Shown here: positions 12,201 to 23,499 of the stretch, one piece after another
How positions within the stretch are numbered: the first letter of the stretch is position 1
How the letters are laid out: each line of letters opens with the position of its first letter
Origin: Heterotrichella gracilis
Lineage: Eukaryota; Sar; Xanthophyceae; Tribonematales; Xanthonemataceae
Length of the DNA stretch: 64,000 nt
Assembly: GCA_032358255.1 (NCBI GenBank)
Contig: JAULBX010013207.1
Location: 36,104 to 100,103, forward strand
Direction of reading: 5' to 3'
Translations under genes and position numbers: made by a program
Notes under the pieces: model-generated
What the model saw: the letters and a program-made list of their open reading frames with translations, nothing else
The model's database searches: none
Told to the model about the DNA's origin: nothing

Positions 12201-15200
12201 TTAATGAAATATCTGATTTGCATTTATTTCTACGTTTTTTCAGTCATTGCAGGCACTTCCCTGCACCGTTTGGTCCTGTTTGTGCTTTGCCTGCTGCTGC
12301 TTGGTTCTACCCCCTCTGCTTCCGTTCCTTTCCCATTTTACCCATCTGCACTTTTCTCAGAGGCACTTCCTAGGGCCTAGTGAGCTGCACGCATGTCAGC
12401 CATATAGCCAGCTCTTTTCAGCAGAAAGCCCTAATGCCTTGTGCCAGCCACCCTATATATAAAAGCTAGCAAAGCCCTACCCTTGACCCGCCCAGGTCTG
12501 CTGAAACCGACACCAAAAAATTTAATAAATAAATATATCTACGCAGCCTGTCTAAACCCTAGGGCCACCAGGGTATCGGGCAACAAAAAGGGTACAGAAA
12601 GGGTACACGGGTATTGAAAGGGTACAGAAGGTAAACACATAGGGTACAACAAATAGGGTATGGGGTGTTGGGGGGCACAAAACAGGGTACAGAACGGGTA
12701 CGCAGAAGGGTGCAAAATAATGGTTTGGAGGCCACCCAAGGCGGCATGGGCTTACCTGGTCACTATGGTAACTAATTTCAAAATATAATATAATTAATCA
12801 GCATGCAAGGGTGTGATGTATGCATGCAAGGTAGCGATTGTAGTTCTATGCCCAAGGACTTTGACAGGTTGCACAAGAAGTCTGCCCCGCAACTTATATG
12901 CTAATTTCAAAATATAATATAATTATATTATAAAAATATATTATTATAATAAGCGTCTTACCTCACAGACCCCGCAAGAGGCGTACCTGAGCACAGCTGG
13001 GCGGCTTAACCTGTGCAAGCCTGAACGCATGCACTTGACTGGCTGCTGCAGAGGTCAGCTCACACCCAGACTCCATAGATATAAATGCCCCGGGTGTCCT
13101 TGTAACTTTGGCGCCGCGAAAAAATAAATAAATATAAATACACAGCTTATCTAATGTAGCCACTACATGCACACATCCACCAGCAACGGGGGTACAGGGT
13201 CATGCAGGGTATTTAGGGTTTACCAAAGGGTATGTAGGGTTTACCACGCACCGGTACCACCAGCGCCCCGCGCCCCGCTGCTTCACCGCCCTCCCATGCC
13301 CTCCACCCCTTCCCTCCACTTCCCACCCTGGCCCTCGCTTCCTCTTGCTCCCCTTGTTCTGCAGATGGGTGCGCGCCTTGTGCAGGGAAGCAAGGACCCG
13401 TGCCTCCGCTGCCTGGCGGGAGATGCCGAGGTCCTTAGCTAGGGTTTCCGCGGCCCACGCCACGTCCACTGCGGCGTTGCTGAGGGTAGGGGTTGACTTC
13501 CCCTTGGGGAAGTTTATCGCGCCTCCCTGCAAATGGGGAGGTCAGGGGCATGTCAGTAGGTTGGGAGATTGTATTCCATCAGCACAGCCATTTAAGCCAT
13601 GTCACACTTTTGCAACCCTCCCCTGGGCGCCCTGCCAGGCATCCACCATTACAGGACACACAGCATGCGCAAGCCACCTTTCACATCCACATTAAACCCC
13701 AAGGGTCAGCAACCTTTTGTATACTACGTCTACCCTAGGGCTACATGGGCTTCCAGTCACACACAAGCACCCCTCCCTGAGCGCCCCTCTACGCATCCAC
13801 CGCCACTGCTCCACCGCACTTGTTAGCTACAGTGGCTACTGCCGGAACCTGATTGGCCCCCATTGGACCAGAGACACACTTATGCACAGCACACACCCAA
13901 CAACCCCATCACTCGCCACGCCAATGACAACCCACTAAACCACACAGCCCACACAACCACCGAAGGGTTCCTAGGGTTTCTAGGGCTCCCAGCCGCACAC
14001 ACGCACCCCTCCCTGTGCCCCGCCAGGTAACCACCACCACACTACGACAACCCACACTCAAACCCAACAACCACCCAAGGGTTTTCAGGGTTTTCACGCA
14101 CCCCTCCCTGTGCGCCCCGCCAGGCATCCACCGCCACCGCCGCCTCAACAGCGCTGACTAGCTTGAGCTGGCACCGGATTGACCCAAGCTGTACCAGGGC
14201 TCTGTACCCATTGGCTCCCCAGGGGGACACACCACTGCAAGGGGGAGGAGAGGGGGGGGTGAGACTGGGTGGGGGGATGTGAGGGGATGCGGGATGGGGG
14301 GAGGGGCGCGCGGGGCAGTGGAGGGCATGTGAGGTCCCACCTGGAGTGGAGAGGGGCGGATGGGTGGGGGAATGGCCAGGGGTGGCGTGCACAGAGCGCG
14401 AATGATATGCCCGCACAAACCCTCCACCCACCCTCCGCACACGCACACACTGCCACCACCACCCATACCAGCGCATGGGCTCTTAACACACACACACATC
14501 AAGCAGCAAAACCTTTATAATTAGAAAATAAAACGTTAGTTTCACCACCGGCACCACCGCGGACACCCACCACCAGCAACTCACATGTCATGCGCTCTAA
14601 ACCCTAAACTCTATACCCTAAACCCTAAACTCACATGTACGTGCGCCCCTTGCCGCCCCTCCCCGCCCCCGGCGCCAGTCCCTGCCCTGCCTCTGGCCCC
14701 ATCCCCGGCCCAGCCAACTCCTGCGCCATCAAAATATTCAAATAAGTGAACAATAATATAAAGTGAATACATTAAATGAATAAGAAAGCGGACAAGCACG
14801 TGCACAGCCTGCGCAGCCAGTCCTTGAAGCATGGAAACAGCGTCTCACACCTTACATGCAGAACACAGGAAAAACAGCGTTTCCAAAGTAGTACAGAAAA
14901 GCACCCCCTACCATGTAATGCATCACCTGCACCATCATCTTCCCTTGCTGCAGAACCTCCAAATACTCCTCCTGGCTTCCCAAACCTAGGGCAGACAGCA
15001 GGGTGGGGGGGACCTTGGGGGCTGGAGCTCCAAACGGCACCAGCGCCATGCTATTTAGGGTCTGCGGGAGGGCTGCGGTTAGGGTTTCCATGGTGCCAAG
15101 CCCATCCCCTTGGTGGGTGTGCCGCGTCACGCCCGCGTGGGTCATCAGGGTAACGGGCTGCGCAGCCTCTCCACCCTCACCACCCCCACTGGTGGTGGTG

Positions 15201-16147
15201 GTGGTGGTGGTGGTGGTGGTCGTTGTGGTGGTGCGGGGGTGGGAGGTGCCCCCCACCCCCCTCTCCCTCTGCCATGCGTCGTATATCTCCCCCCCTGGCA
15301 GGTACCTAGGGTCACCAGTGGCCTCTGCACGCTCCAGCAGCACAGCCACGCACGCGCTGAAAACTGCCTCGTAGAGGTTTTCTGATCCCAGCTGGCCCCC
15401 GGGTTGGGTCCCCGTAGTCCCCGGTGCACCCGGGGAGGGGTTCTGGAGGGATGGGCTGCGAGGTGGGGTGGGGGTGCGGGTGGTTCTGATGGGGGGGAGG
15501 CCTGCGGGAATGCCCGCCACGGACTGTATGCTGGCAGCAACCCCTGGGGGGCGGTGCTGGTAGGGGACTAGCTGCCTGCTGTTGTCGATCCCGGGGGTTA
15601 GATGGCCATGGCTGGCAGCCAAATCTGGCAGGAATGGGTGCCCAGCTGCAGCCCTTGCGGCGGGGCATGGGAGGTCAGGGGTGCGAACCTGAGGCAGGGG
15701 GGCTCTGGTGATAGCTTGGGGCCACCCCATGGGAACCTGTGACGCCATCAGCCCCGGCCATGCTATCCCAGGGGCTGCTGATTGCTGGCCAAAAAGGCTG
15801 AACCTGTGCTCGTGCTGCACCAGCTGCTGTCCCCAGGTACTGACCACCCGTGGCCATATTCGTGGAAACCCTAAAAGGTTGCCGTAACTGTCACGGGGCA
15901 GGCGCATCCAGTCGTGCTGCCCTGTGCTGCTGAGCGCCGGGTGGGTGGGCCAGGGTTCGGTCCCCGAGGGGGCTTGGGGACTGTTGGGGTGCTGCTGGCG
16001 GGGGCACTGGGGGTGCGCGCTGGTGGGCGTGGCTGGGTTGTATGGTGGACGCTGCTCGCTCCGCCAGTGGGGATCGTCCCCCAGGGAGGGCCAGGGCTCG
16101 ATCCCCCCGTCGCACGCCGCAGACCGCTTGCCGGCACTGGTCATCAT
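9187..16147 (-). CDS. AP2/ERF-type transcription factor with two AP2 domains
   Basis: Exons: 16147-14912, 14720-14635, 14234-14102, 13526-13252, 11207-11036, 9402 to about 9187; phases agree through all joins. Exon 1 (412 aa) is a Pro/Gly/Ser-rich regulatory region with a run of about 14 Thr. AP2 domain 1 spans exons 2-4: GRTYI, GVSPWGANGYRALVQLG, VEAAVAVDAWRGA, and GGAINFP, which matches the NFP end of AP2 domains. AP2 domain 2 spans exons 5-6: YVSRERGRAGWCAAVPLG, CRLGAFDTPVEAAVAADV, then GGAINFP. The LGAFDTPxEAAxAxD block is diagnostic. Two AP2 repeats resemble the AP2 subfamily rather than single-domain ERFs. Exon 6 continues into a charged segment (VVDAKRRVQEAIRRAEAAV). A nuclear DNA-binding regulator is inferred. 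The 3' end is unresolved (see 5975-6226). Confidence 0.8.
9940..10260. repeat. Microsatellite and minisatellite in AP2 intron 5
   Basis: An ATATGTATAT-type tract runs from about 9952 to 10015. A 60-65 bp unit (ACAACTTCCTCTGCCACCAC, then ACCATCTACACCATCC) is repeated in tandem at about 10137-10250. The surrounding 9640-10380 is rich in CAGC/CCACC words. No exon was placed here. Confidence 0.65.
10640..10710 (-). pseudogene. Decayed copy of the AP2-2 exon 5 donor edge
   Basis: The minus-strand frame reads APVEAAVATDAV, close to TPVEAAVAADVM of exon 5 at 11036-11110, followed by a GT at the corresponding place. No matching acceptor precedes it, so I read it as an intronic copy and not a third AP2 domain. 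Confidence 0.6.
11140..11690. repeat. Tandem copies of the AP2 exon 5 acceptor edge
   Basis: A unit of about 220-245 bp holding the exon start (on the plus strand GCGCACCACCCCGCC, CTCACATACCTGCGGCAC) and its intron flank occurs at about 11150, 11365 and 11590. Copies 2 and 3 have a one-base deletion against the exon, which shifts the frame. Their acceptor sequences remain intact. Confidence 0.8.
12560..12690. repeat. GGGTACA-rich short repeat in an AP2 intron
   Basis: The word AGGGTACA and close variants recur about ten times between 12570 and 12690. A nearby AT-rich block (TTTCAAAATATAATATAATT) is present twice, at about 12777 and 12906. No coding signal was seen. Confidence 0.6.
13608..14135. 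repeat. Four copies of the AP2 exon 3 donor edge
   Basis: The exon 3 end (14096-14135, plus-strand ACCCCTCCCTGTGC, CCGCCAGGCATCCACC) recurs at about 13996-14036, 13757-13812 and 13612-13650 with growing divergence. All copies lie in intron 3. Confidence 0.75.
15188..15235. repeat. GGT/ACC trinucleotide run coding poly-Thr
   Basis: About 14 ACC/ACA/ACG codons in succession in exon 1 of the AP2 gene. The antisense translation gives a spurious poly-Val frame. Confidence 0.85.
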
Positions 16148-18355
16148 GATTCGGATGGGTTACCCTGGGGTATGGGTTCGATCGATCAGGATGCTATCGC
16201 GTGGTGCCGAAGCTGGGACCGGGCTGGATATGGCTGTGGCAGGCCAGCTGATGTCGCTGCCGTCAAGCTTGGCTACTTGATGGTGGGATATATTGGGTGG
16301 GAAAGGAGGTGTTCTACCGGTGTGTCGTCAGGACCCGCATGGCCCCTTCGAGATCTGCACATGTGGGGCGGTTGTCACGGCTACACAGGCACTGCATCGG
16401 TGGAGCAAAGCGAGATAGGTACACGGAGGAAGTAGCTTGGCTATTGGTGGCACACCTCGCCGCGAGCACTGTACACCGTCAACGTACCAGTGGTGACCGT
16501 ACAGGTTCCTGATGACAGGTATACGCAAAGGTAACGGGCTATTAGCATGGCCTATACCGGCTCCGAACTACTCAGGTTTCACTGGAACGTGCTCATCGCC
16601 ACCCCGGGGTTCCGTACCACCACAGGTCCGGCTGTGACGTTCGAATGTGCCAAGAAAGCAAAGCAGTACGGGGCATTAACGATCGTCACCACAAAGTACG
16701 CTGCTTTTGTCACTGATAGCGCGGCAGGGCTTGCCGCGTATATCGATAACGGAGAAGGGCAGGGCACATAGACACATTCCCGGGTTCTTAGGTCTGGTTG
16801 AGTGTCGATGCCAAACGCCAGGAGAGAGGTGAGCATGCATGCGACCTACGCAGTGTGACAGTGTTCGACGCGTTGTCTCGGGTTTTGTTACCTGAGAGTT
16901 GACGGCAACGCGCGGGATGGGCATCCCGAGCCCGGCGATGCATGGTGGGCAGAGCATTGCAGCGCGCACAGTGAGTTTTGAGTACAACCGACTTCTACCA
17001 CTGTCTTTTGTGCCCCAGCAGGCGAGTCGGTCCGAGGCTCCAGTCCAAGAGACCAACTTGCCAGTTCGCATTATCTGGCAGCTCCAGTCGAGGAGACCAA
17101 CATGGTACAATATGGTGATCAGCTTTTGGATCAAACCAAGATGTCCATTTATTATTTAATTTGACATCCTCGCGTTCAGTTGCAATAGCAAAAAGCTACT
17201 ACCCCTTGTTCTCGTACTCAATCAGATCGCCATACGATCATAACTAATTCACGGCAACAAAATCACACTAGGTTTCCACAGGTATTCGTACCAGCAAAAA
17301 CGTACCAGCAAAGCAGAATTGTACCGTTTAGAAACGTAATCCCACCTCGACTGACGTACCACAGGAAGCGAGAGGTTTCAAGCACACTCTGCGGGACACC
17401 TCGATGGCACAAAACATCGCCGCACTATCGCCGCAGCTATCGCTAGCGACCCGAGTGTATTTTCTGTTGTTATGGCCACTTGCATCTTGATCGCTGCGGT
17501 TTTGTCACGATTGTCCTCACGTGAATTATAAACCCTTGCGTGTATATACGAGAGCCGTTTGGGTTGGTAGCCAGTGGGTTGTGGGGGTCTTGTGCCATAT
17601 GCAAGCGGTGGCAACCGCTCAAGCCAATGTTTCACCATGTAATATGACGACAAGTTTTTATTGCCGAGTTGAAGCGTCATGTTGTTCTCCACCCTGGGTG
17701 CCCTGCCATGGTTCCGTAACCCTGTGCGTGACACAAGCAGCGGTGTAGGTAGGGTACGGCTGTTGCATATCTCCCGTAGAAGGCTGCTTTTAAGAGGGCC
17801 TTTGGTACCGGTACTTGGTTCTACCGTGAGAGTGTTATAACGCTGACCCATCTACCCCGCACATGGCGCCAACTTGCCACGACCGTGCAGTCCCTCATGA
17901 GCATATAATAACCGCTGAGCGTACAAATGCAGTGCTACGTGGTCAAGTTCATACATAATAATAATACAACCGGGTTGTTAATGCACCGGCAACCCGGTAC
18001 ACGGTTGGCTTGAAAGCTAATTGTTAAACAGTGTTAACCATCTGAGAAGCAAGTCGAATACAAACAGGGGAAAAGGACAAAAACCAAAACCTGCAATCAG
18101 CTGCAAACGGAAGTATGATCGTTCAGAACAATGTGCAGCCCACTCCCATACAAATCCCAAAAAAGGGTTTGGATAACCCTGTCCATGAATAGCATCAGAG
18201 CAAGCTGGTGCACACCTGTCACTGAGGAGAACTGTTGTGCACCAAATCGTTGAGCCACAGATCAGCAGTCAAGGCCACAAGAGTGTTGCAAGGGTTGCAA
18301 GGGTCTGCCTGCCCTCAAAACCCTAATTCTTATTAAGGTGGCCCAAACACAGCGC
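16148..18355. other. Intergenic, promoter side of the AP2 gene
   Basis: About 2.2 kb with no recognisable coding block. It lies upstream of the AP2 gene (left) and downstream of the TBC gene (right), both on the minus strand. It has almost no telomere-like units, unlike the introns. A short direct repeat (GCTCCAGTC, AGACCAAC) occurs at about 17037 and 17082, and GTACCAGCAAA is doubled at about 17290-17310. Confidence 0.5.
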
Positions 18356-21300
18356 TCACGCACGGGACATGGTGAGCAAGCCCCCCCCTACCACCCCCCA
18401 CCCCCCCGGTTCAGCACCAGCCTCCTCGAACTGCTCTTGCTTGAAGCATCCCACGTGGAACTGCACCGCAGATGTGAAACTGCATCGGCACCCATGACCA
18501 CCAGATATGCAGGCCCCGTCTCCCGCTCCAGCGCAAGCCCCCCCCGCTGGGCCCCAAACCCTTATGTAGGTTCCAGCGCCTCTGCCAACTCCAGTCCCCA
18601 GCACACACACCCTTGTAGGGTGTGCACGCGTGCCCCAGCCCGCCGCCATGCCCAGCCGCCGCCCGGCGGCTGGGCCAGCCGCCGCCGCCAGGAGCATGTC
18701 GGGACCGAAAGCTAGCAACTGGCGGTGCGGACCAACCCCACACACACTGGCCCTGGCAGCTGGACGCCGCAGCCCACCCAGCACCCACCAGCCCCTCTCT
18801 TCAGCGCTCCTCCCCCCGCGCCCACCTGCCCGCCGCCTCCGCCAACCCCGGCCCCACATCGAACGCCGCAGCGGCTGCCAGCAGCTGGTCGGGGGTGAAA
18901 TCCAGCGCCGCCAGGTGTCGCCCGTTGAGCGTTGCCAGCAGGTGCTCGAATGGCTGCGCCAGGAGCTGGTCCTGGGAGCATTGGAGTAGTGCCAGGCCCA
19001 CCTGGAACACCGCCTGTGGGGGGTTGGGGAGAGGGGTGGGTGAGACGGGGAGAAAGGGAGGGTGGGGGCTAATCACAATTCAAAAAATATGTGTATAATA
19101 TACGGTATGTGTATAGTGTAGGGGCTGAACCAACCTGCCCTGGCCAGCTGCAACAGAATGGCCCTTGCCACCCTTGGGTTAGGGTTAAGGGTTGCGCCCT
19201 GCCCCAGCCTGCCATAGCCACCAGCCCTGCCCCATGCTGCCCTCCCCACCACCCCGATTGCACATACATACCCTGCCAGCCCAGCACACTGGTGCGCCCA
19301 CCCCCGTCTTCACCCCACCACCACCACCGACGCACCTGTATGCCCGCCGCATCACCACCGCCGCAGCGCACCTGTATGCCTGCCACATCGCCACCACCAC
19401 CACCCCCACCGCCACCGCTGCGGCACACCTATATGCTCTCAACGCAGCCCACGCCTACCCCCCCAACCCCACCACCCGTCCGCCGTACGGCGCACCTGTA
19501 CTCCCTTGCACCATGACTACGTCCCACATGCGCAGCGGCAGGGTGTAGGCCATGAGCATGATGAACCACTGGCTGCAGTGCAAGCCCCTAAACCCTAAAC
19601 CTAAACCCCAAGCAGCCGCAGGGTGCAAGTGCAGTGCAGGTCCGTACTCCTTCCACCCAAATGCAAACCCAACCCCCCGATCACCCCCCACCCCACCCGC
19701 TGCGCACCTGTATCCCCTGCATCATCACCACGTCCCACACCCGCAGCAGCAGGTGCAGCGGCAGGGTGTAGGCCATGAGCGTGATGAACCACTGGCTGCA
19801 GTACAGGTGCGCGCTCACGTGCTCCCCCGCAAGGTGCGCGGCCAGGGGGGGCAGCCATTGGGCAACCAGGAAGTCAAACTGGGGGGGGGGCAGGGGGAGG
19901 GGAATGGGTCAGTGGCAGGCGGGGAGCATGTGGGGCTCAAACTGAGGACTGTGCGTGCACATTTCCAACAGCAGGCTTTGACCCTATGCCCAAGCGCACA
20001 CCCACTCCGCAGTCGAGGCCTGGCGAATGACGACCGCTGCCGCCGGACAAAAAAGAAGACACTGATTAAAAAACTAAAAAGGTGTCCATAGTACCCACTG
20101 ACCCATTCACTTGGTGGGACAAAGAGCTCTTGGCCATGCATGAAGAGCAGAATGATCAAGACATGCCGGGCAAAATATCGCAGGGACTTGCACCACGCCA
20201 CACTGGCCTGGCATGCTGGGCAGGCGGGAGGCCGCTGTGGGGGTATGCCACTGCATGTATGCAATAGACAGTGTCTGCGGCTGTGCAGGCGGAATATCCC
20301 CACCATGGCAGGAGCCCAAAAGCTCAAACCCGAGCCCTGCGCCCCACCCCACCCCACCTGGAAAATGAAAGCCGCCGCAGCAGCAGCCCCTCCTAACCTG
20401 CTGTGCCACCCCCCCTTGAGCAGCGCCACCGCCACAAACTCTACCCCCTAACCTCCTTAACCCTATGTGGTTTTCCTTCCTTGCATTCAAAGCCCCAAAA
20501 TCCGGTCCTACGCCTCACTCACACGCACCTGGAACATGCACAGCCTCAGCAGCGGCAGCCCCTCCTGGTACATCCCCTCCATTGGCGGGCTGTGCCGCTC
20601 CCCCTTGAGCAGCGCCACCAGGGTCCAGAAGGCATCCTCCTCGCTCATGTACAGCAGCAGCAGGCCCGCGATGAAGCCCATGCCCTGCACATACCCCACC
20701 TGCGGGGGTGGCCAAGAGACGGGTGAAGTGAAGGGGGGAGGGGAGAGGGGAGAGGGGGATGGGGAGAGGGGAGAGGGGCCCCTGGCTGTGCACGCTGAAG
20801 GTGTGAGCAATCCCCGTGTATTTTCAGCTTGCAAAGTTTGTGCACAAGGAGGAGAGAGAGAATCTTCCTCGCTCATGTCCAGCAGCAGCAGGCCCGGAAT
20901 GAAGCCCTTGCCCTGTATGTACCCCACCTGCGGGGGGGGTGAAGCGGCAGGGTGAAGGGAGGTGGTTGCGCCTGGTATGTTGCGTGCTGTGCAAGGGCGG
21001 GACTGCTAGTTGGCCAAGTTATAGGAACCCACGTAGCCGTCTGGCTATGGTGGGTTAAAGTGCTTGGTAGAGGCAGGTGGGACAGCATTATGCAAGAATG
21101 GGAGCTAGTTGCTGCGAATGGCTACCTTGCCATGGAGGTGGCCATCGAACGCCAGGTAGGCCTTGGAGCACGCTGAACAGGTAGGGCAAACCCTAAACCC
21201 TAAACGTTAACCAAGGTAGGAGCTAGTTGCTGCAGGCGGCACTTTGTCACTGCACGCCAGATAGGCCTTTTGTAGGGTTAAGGGTTTAGGGCCGGCACCC

Positions 21301-22693
21301 TGACATCGTACGCCAGGTAGATTGTTGAGGGGTTTAGGATTTAGGGCCGGCACCTTGTCTTCGTACGCCAGACAGGCGTTTTGTAGGGTTTAGGGTTTAG
21401 GGCCGGCACCTTGTCGTCGTACGCCAGGTATGCCTTGAGTACGTTGAACAGCGAGCGCTGCCCCGGCCCCTGCTGCTTGGAGTAGAACACGTGGTGCGGG
21501 TAGGTCCTGCTCAGGTCACGGACTATCTCCAAGTCCCGGTGGGTGGCTTCTTGCAGTACTAGCTGGTCAAACAGGCCTGCACAAACAGGGGAGGTGTGTG
21601 TGGGAGAAACCCTAAACCCTAACCAGGGTGCTTGGACAGGAACACCTTGGTTTCCTGCCCCTGTCACCCAGCTGTTGGGGACACTCCAGTCAGGCGGGGC
21701 TGGAAGGTGCCGTCGGTATGCAGTAAAGTTCTTCAGCACTAACCCCAACAGGATCTAAGCAGAAACGGTGTAAGCTTAAGGCTGAGCATCTGATGACCAT
21801 AGCCCAGCAAAGCAGTGTTGAGCTCTATTGCTGTCTAGGTGCAGGCAGGCTATGGTGCGAGCCACGCCAGTTCAACTGTGGCAGTTGGCAATAGTGGAAA
21901 GCCACTGCACTGCGTCCCACCTTCGTTTCGGAGGAGCATGTCTCGCCCTCCAGACAGCAGTTGCCAGGCCCTGCCACGCAGTTGGTCGGGAATCCCCGTC
22001 AACACCCGGCGTCGAACTGTGCCCTCGTTGGCAGACCGAAATTTGGCAAAATCAGCGATGCAGAGACCTGTGGCACGCAAGCGTCTGCCTTAAATATGAT
22101 TCCCTCGAGCCTACGTGTTGCAGAACTGGCAAGGGCTTGAGTGAGTGAGGTGAGGTGGGAGGTGACATCTTTGTGCATGCATGCGAGAAACCCTGACAGA
22201 TGCTATACAGTCACGATGCACAAGAACAGGCACCCTGAGGTCAAGATGCTGCTTGAAAAGTTCGCACTTAAGTGTGCATATTCTTACCAAGCATACTCCG
22301 CCACTCCGCGAGGCTGTGCTGCAGGTTTTCTGGGTGGTGTTGGGTTTCTGGGGTTTCAGCGCTTGTGGACCCATTCTGCCCGTCCCTCTCGTCATCGTCC
22401 AACTTGCTATTTCCCAGCAGAACAGTGGACGGAGACCTTCCACACCCATCAGTTGCACCAGCCAGGTCTGTTGCGAGCTGTCCTGACTTGGCCCTGGCAT
22501 CTGGAAGCTCCGCAGCACCTGATTTTGTGGAATTTGTGTGGAATTTCTTGAATAGCAGAATTACTTGGTCACACGACGCTGTGCGGCCCTGGACCGTGGT
22601 CTCCACCTGACAAGGGCTCGACGTGGTCATGGTGGCAGCCTGGCTGGACGCAGTGGCTCCTGACGCGCTGCTAGGTGGAGACCAAGCCTCCAT
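18356..22693 (-). CDS. TBC-domain Rab GTPase-activating protein
   Basis: Eight exons, all phase-consistent: 22693-22288, 22067-21921, 21576-21410, 20699-20529, 19878-19708, 19013-18826, 18752-18611, 18460-18356; 498 aa, TGA stop. The N-terminal 135 aa are Ser/Thr/Gln-rich. The TBC domain runs from about residue 155: [20 protein letters not shown], then [14 protein letters not shown] with the arginine finger at Arg208, [34 protein letters not shown] with the glutamine finger at Gln245, [26 protein letters not shown]. Both catalytic fingers are present, so it should accelerate GTP hydrolysis on a Rab protein in vesicle traffic. The partner Rab is unknown. The last two exons (82 aa after residue 416) are Ala/Gly-rich and less certain. 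It starts 807 bp from the divergent gene D. Confidence 0.9.
19325..19720. repeat. Copies of the TBC exon 5 donor edge
   Basis: A copy at about 19494-19600 encodes [14 protein letters not shown] then [10 protein letters not shown] on the minus strand, against [14 protein letters not shown] and [10 protein letters not shown] of the true exon 5. Shorter copies of the TACAG/GTGCG donor lie at about 19333 and 19369. Confidence 0.8.
20337..20935. repeat. Copies of both edges of TBC exon 4
   Basis: Upstream in transcription, 20862-20932 repeats the exon start: the frame reads [21 protein letters not shown] against [21 protein letters not shown], and the acceptor is intact. Downstream, about 20337-20440 repeats the exon end in decayed form ([14 protein letters not shown]). 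Confidence 0.85.
21120..21440. repeat. Five-copy series of the TBC exon 3 donor edge
   Basis: The exon 3 end (21400-21440) has copies at about 21345-21375, 21290-21320, 21235-21268 and 21118-21160, each holding GGC..ACC..TG..CGCCAG. The junctions contain TTGTAGGGTTTAGGGTTTAG-like telomeric units. Each copy keeps a GT at the donor position. Confidence 0.85.
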
Positions 22694-23499
22694 AGTCCTC
22701 AGCCCTGGTCAACATGCTGGTTACAGTGGCAGCTACATCACGGCGACAGCGACAGTCGATAGGTGGTACACTCAGGTCCGTCAAGAACCCTGGAACAAGT
22801 GCAATGGACACGAAATTAAAGGAACGTTTGACAAGCCGCGAAACCCTTTATATTGCATGCAGGGGGAAGTGGGGATTGCACATTTTGCTTTCAATCCCCA
22901 ACCTGTCATTGCCACTCCCCAGCTTTGAAGGCTCGACTGGAGGTGAAGGCTACAAAACAGTGAGAAGCAACCCACACGGGTTATTCCCGCCTGAAGCCGT
23001 GCAACCTGTCTTCCCACTGTTGCGTTTGGACAGATCGTGTTCTGAGCACTGCACTGCGCCATCCCCACGGCATCCTTCCTTCTGAGGGCTCAGATACGAA
23101 CGGTCTTTTACGAATAGAGCAGAACAGTAGCCTTTACACACCAGCTCACCTCGTGACATCACAACGAGGCTCTTATCAACGTTGTAACGCTGCTGGTGTG
23201 GCAAGCCAGTGGGTAGACCGTAGCAGCACCCTCGCTGAACCATAGCTTCCTCTCACAATGCTGGTGACATCGGCAAGGCTCGCAGACTGCCGTTCCGTGC
23301 AGGCGTCTACTTCCTGTCAGGTGTGTAGGATAACCATATCTGCTACCTGCATGTGTTGCCTTGTTGAGCTGGTTTGGTTCCGCAACAAGTGCGAAAGAAC
23401 CCTCTGGGCAACGTGGCTGGCCTGAAAGCCACAATGTGGCAAGAGGCACTGGGAGGTGGAGGAAACAGGTTGTTTCCTGTGGGCAAGCACTGTCTGTTA
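22694..23499. promoter_or_regulatory. Divergent intergenic region between TBC and SRPBCC genes
   Basis: About 0.8 kb between divergently transcribed genes C (minus) and D (plus, start tentative), so it should hold both promoters. I saw no convincing TATA box or named element. Confidence 0.4.

Noticed and set aside
15003-15385. Plus-strand frames with poly-Val or poly-Gly
   Set aside because: Antisense shadows of the poly-Thr run in AP2 exon 1.
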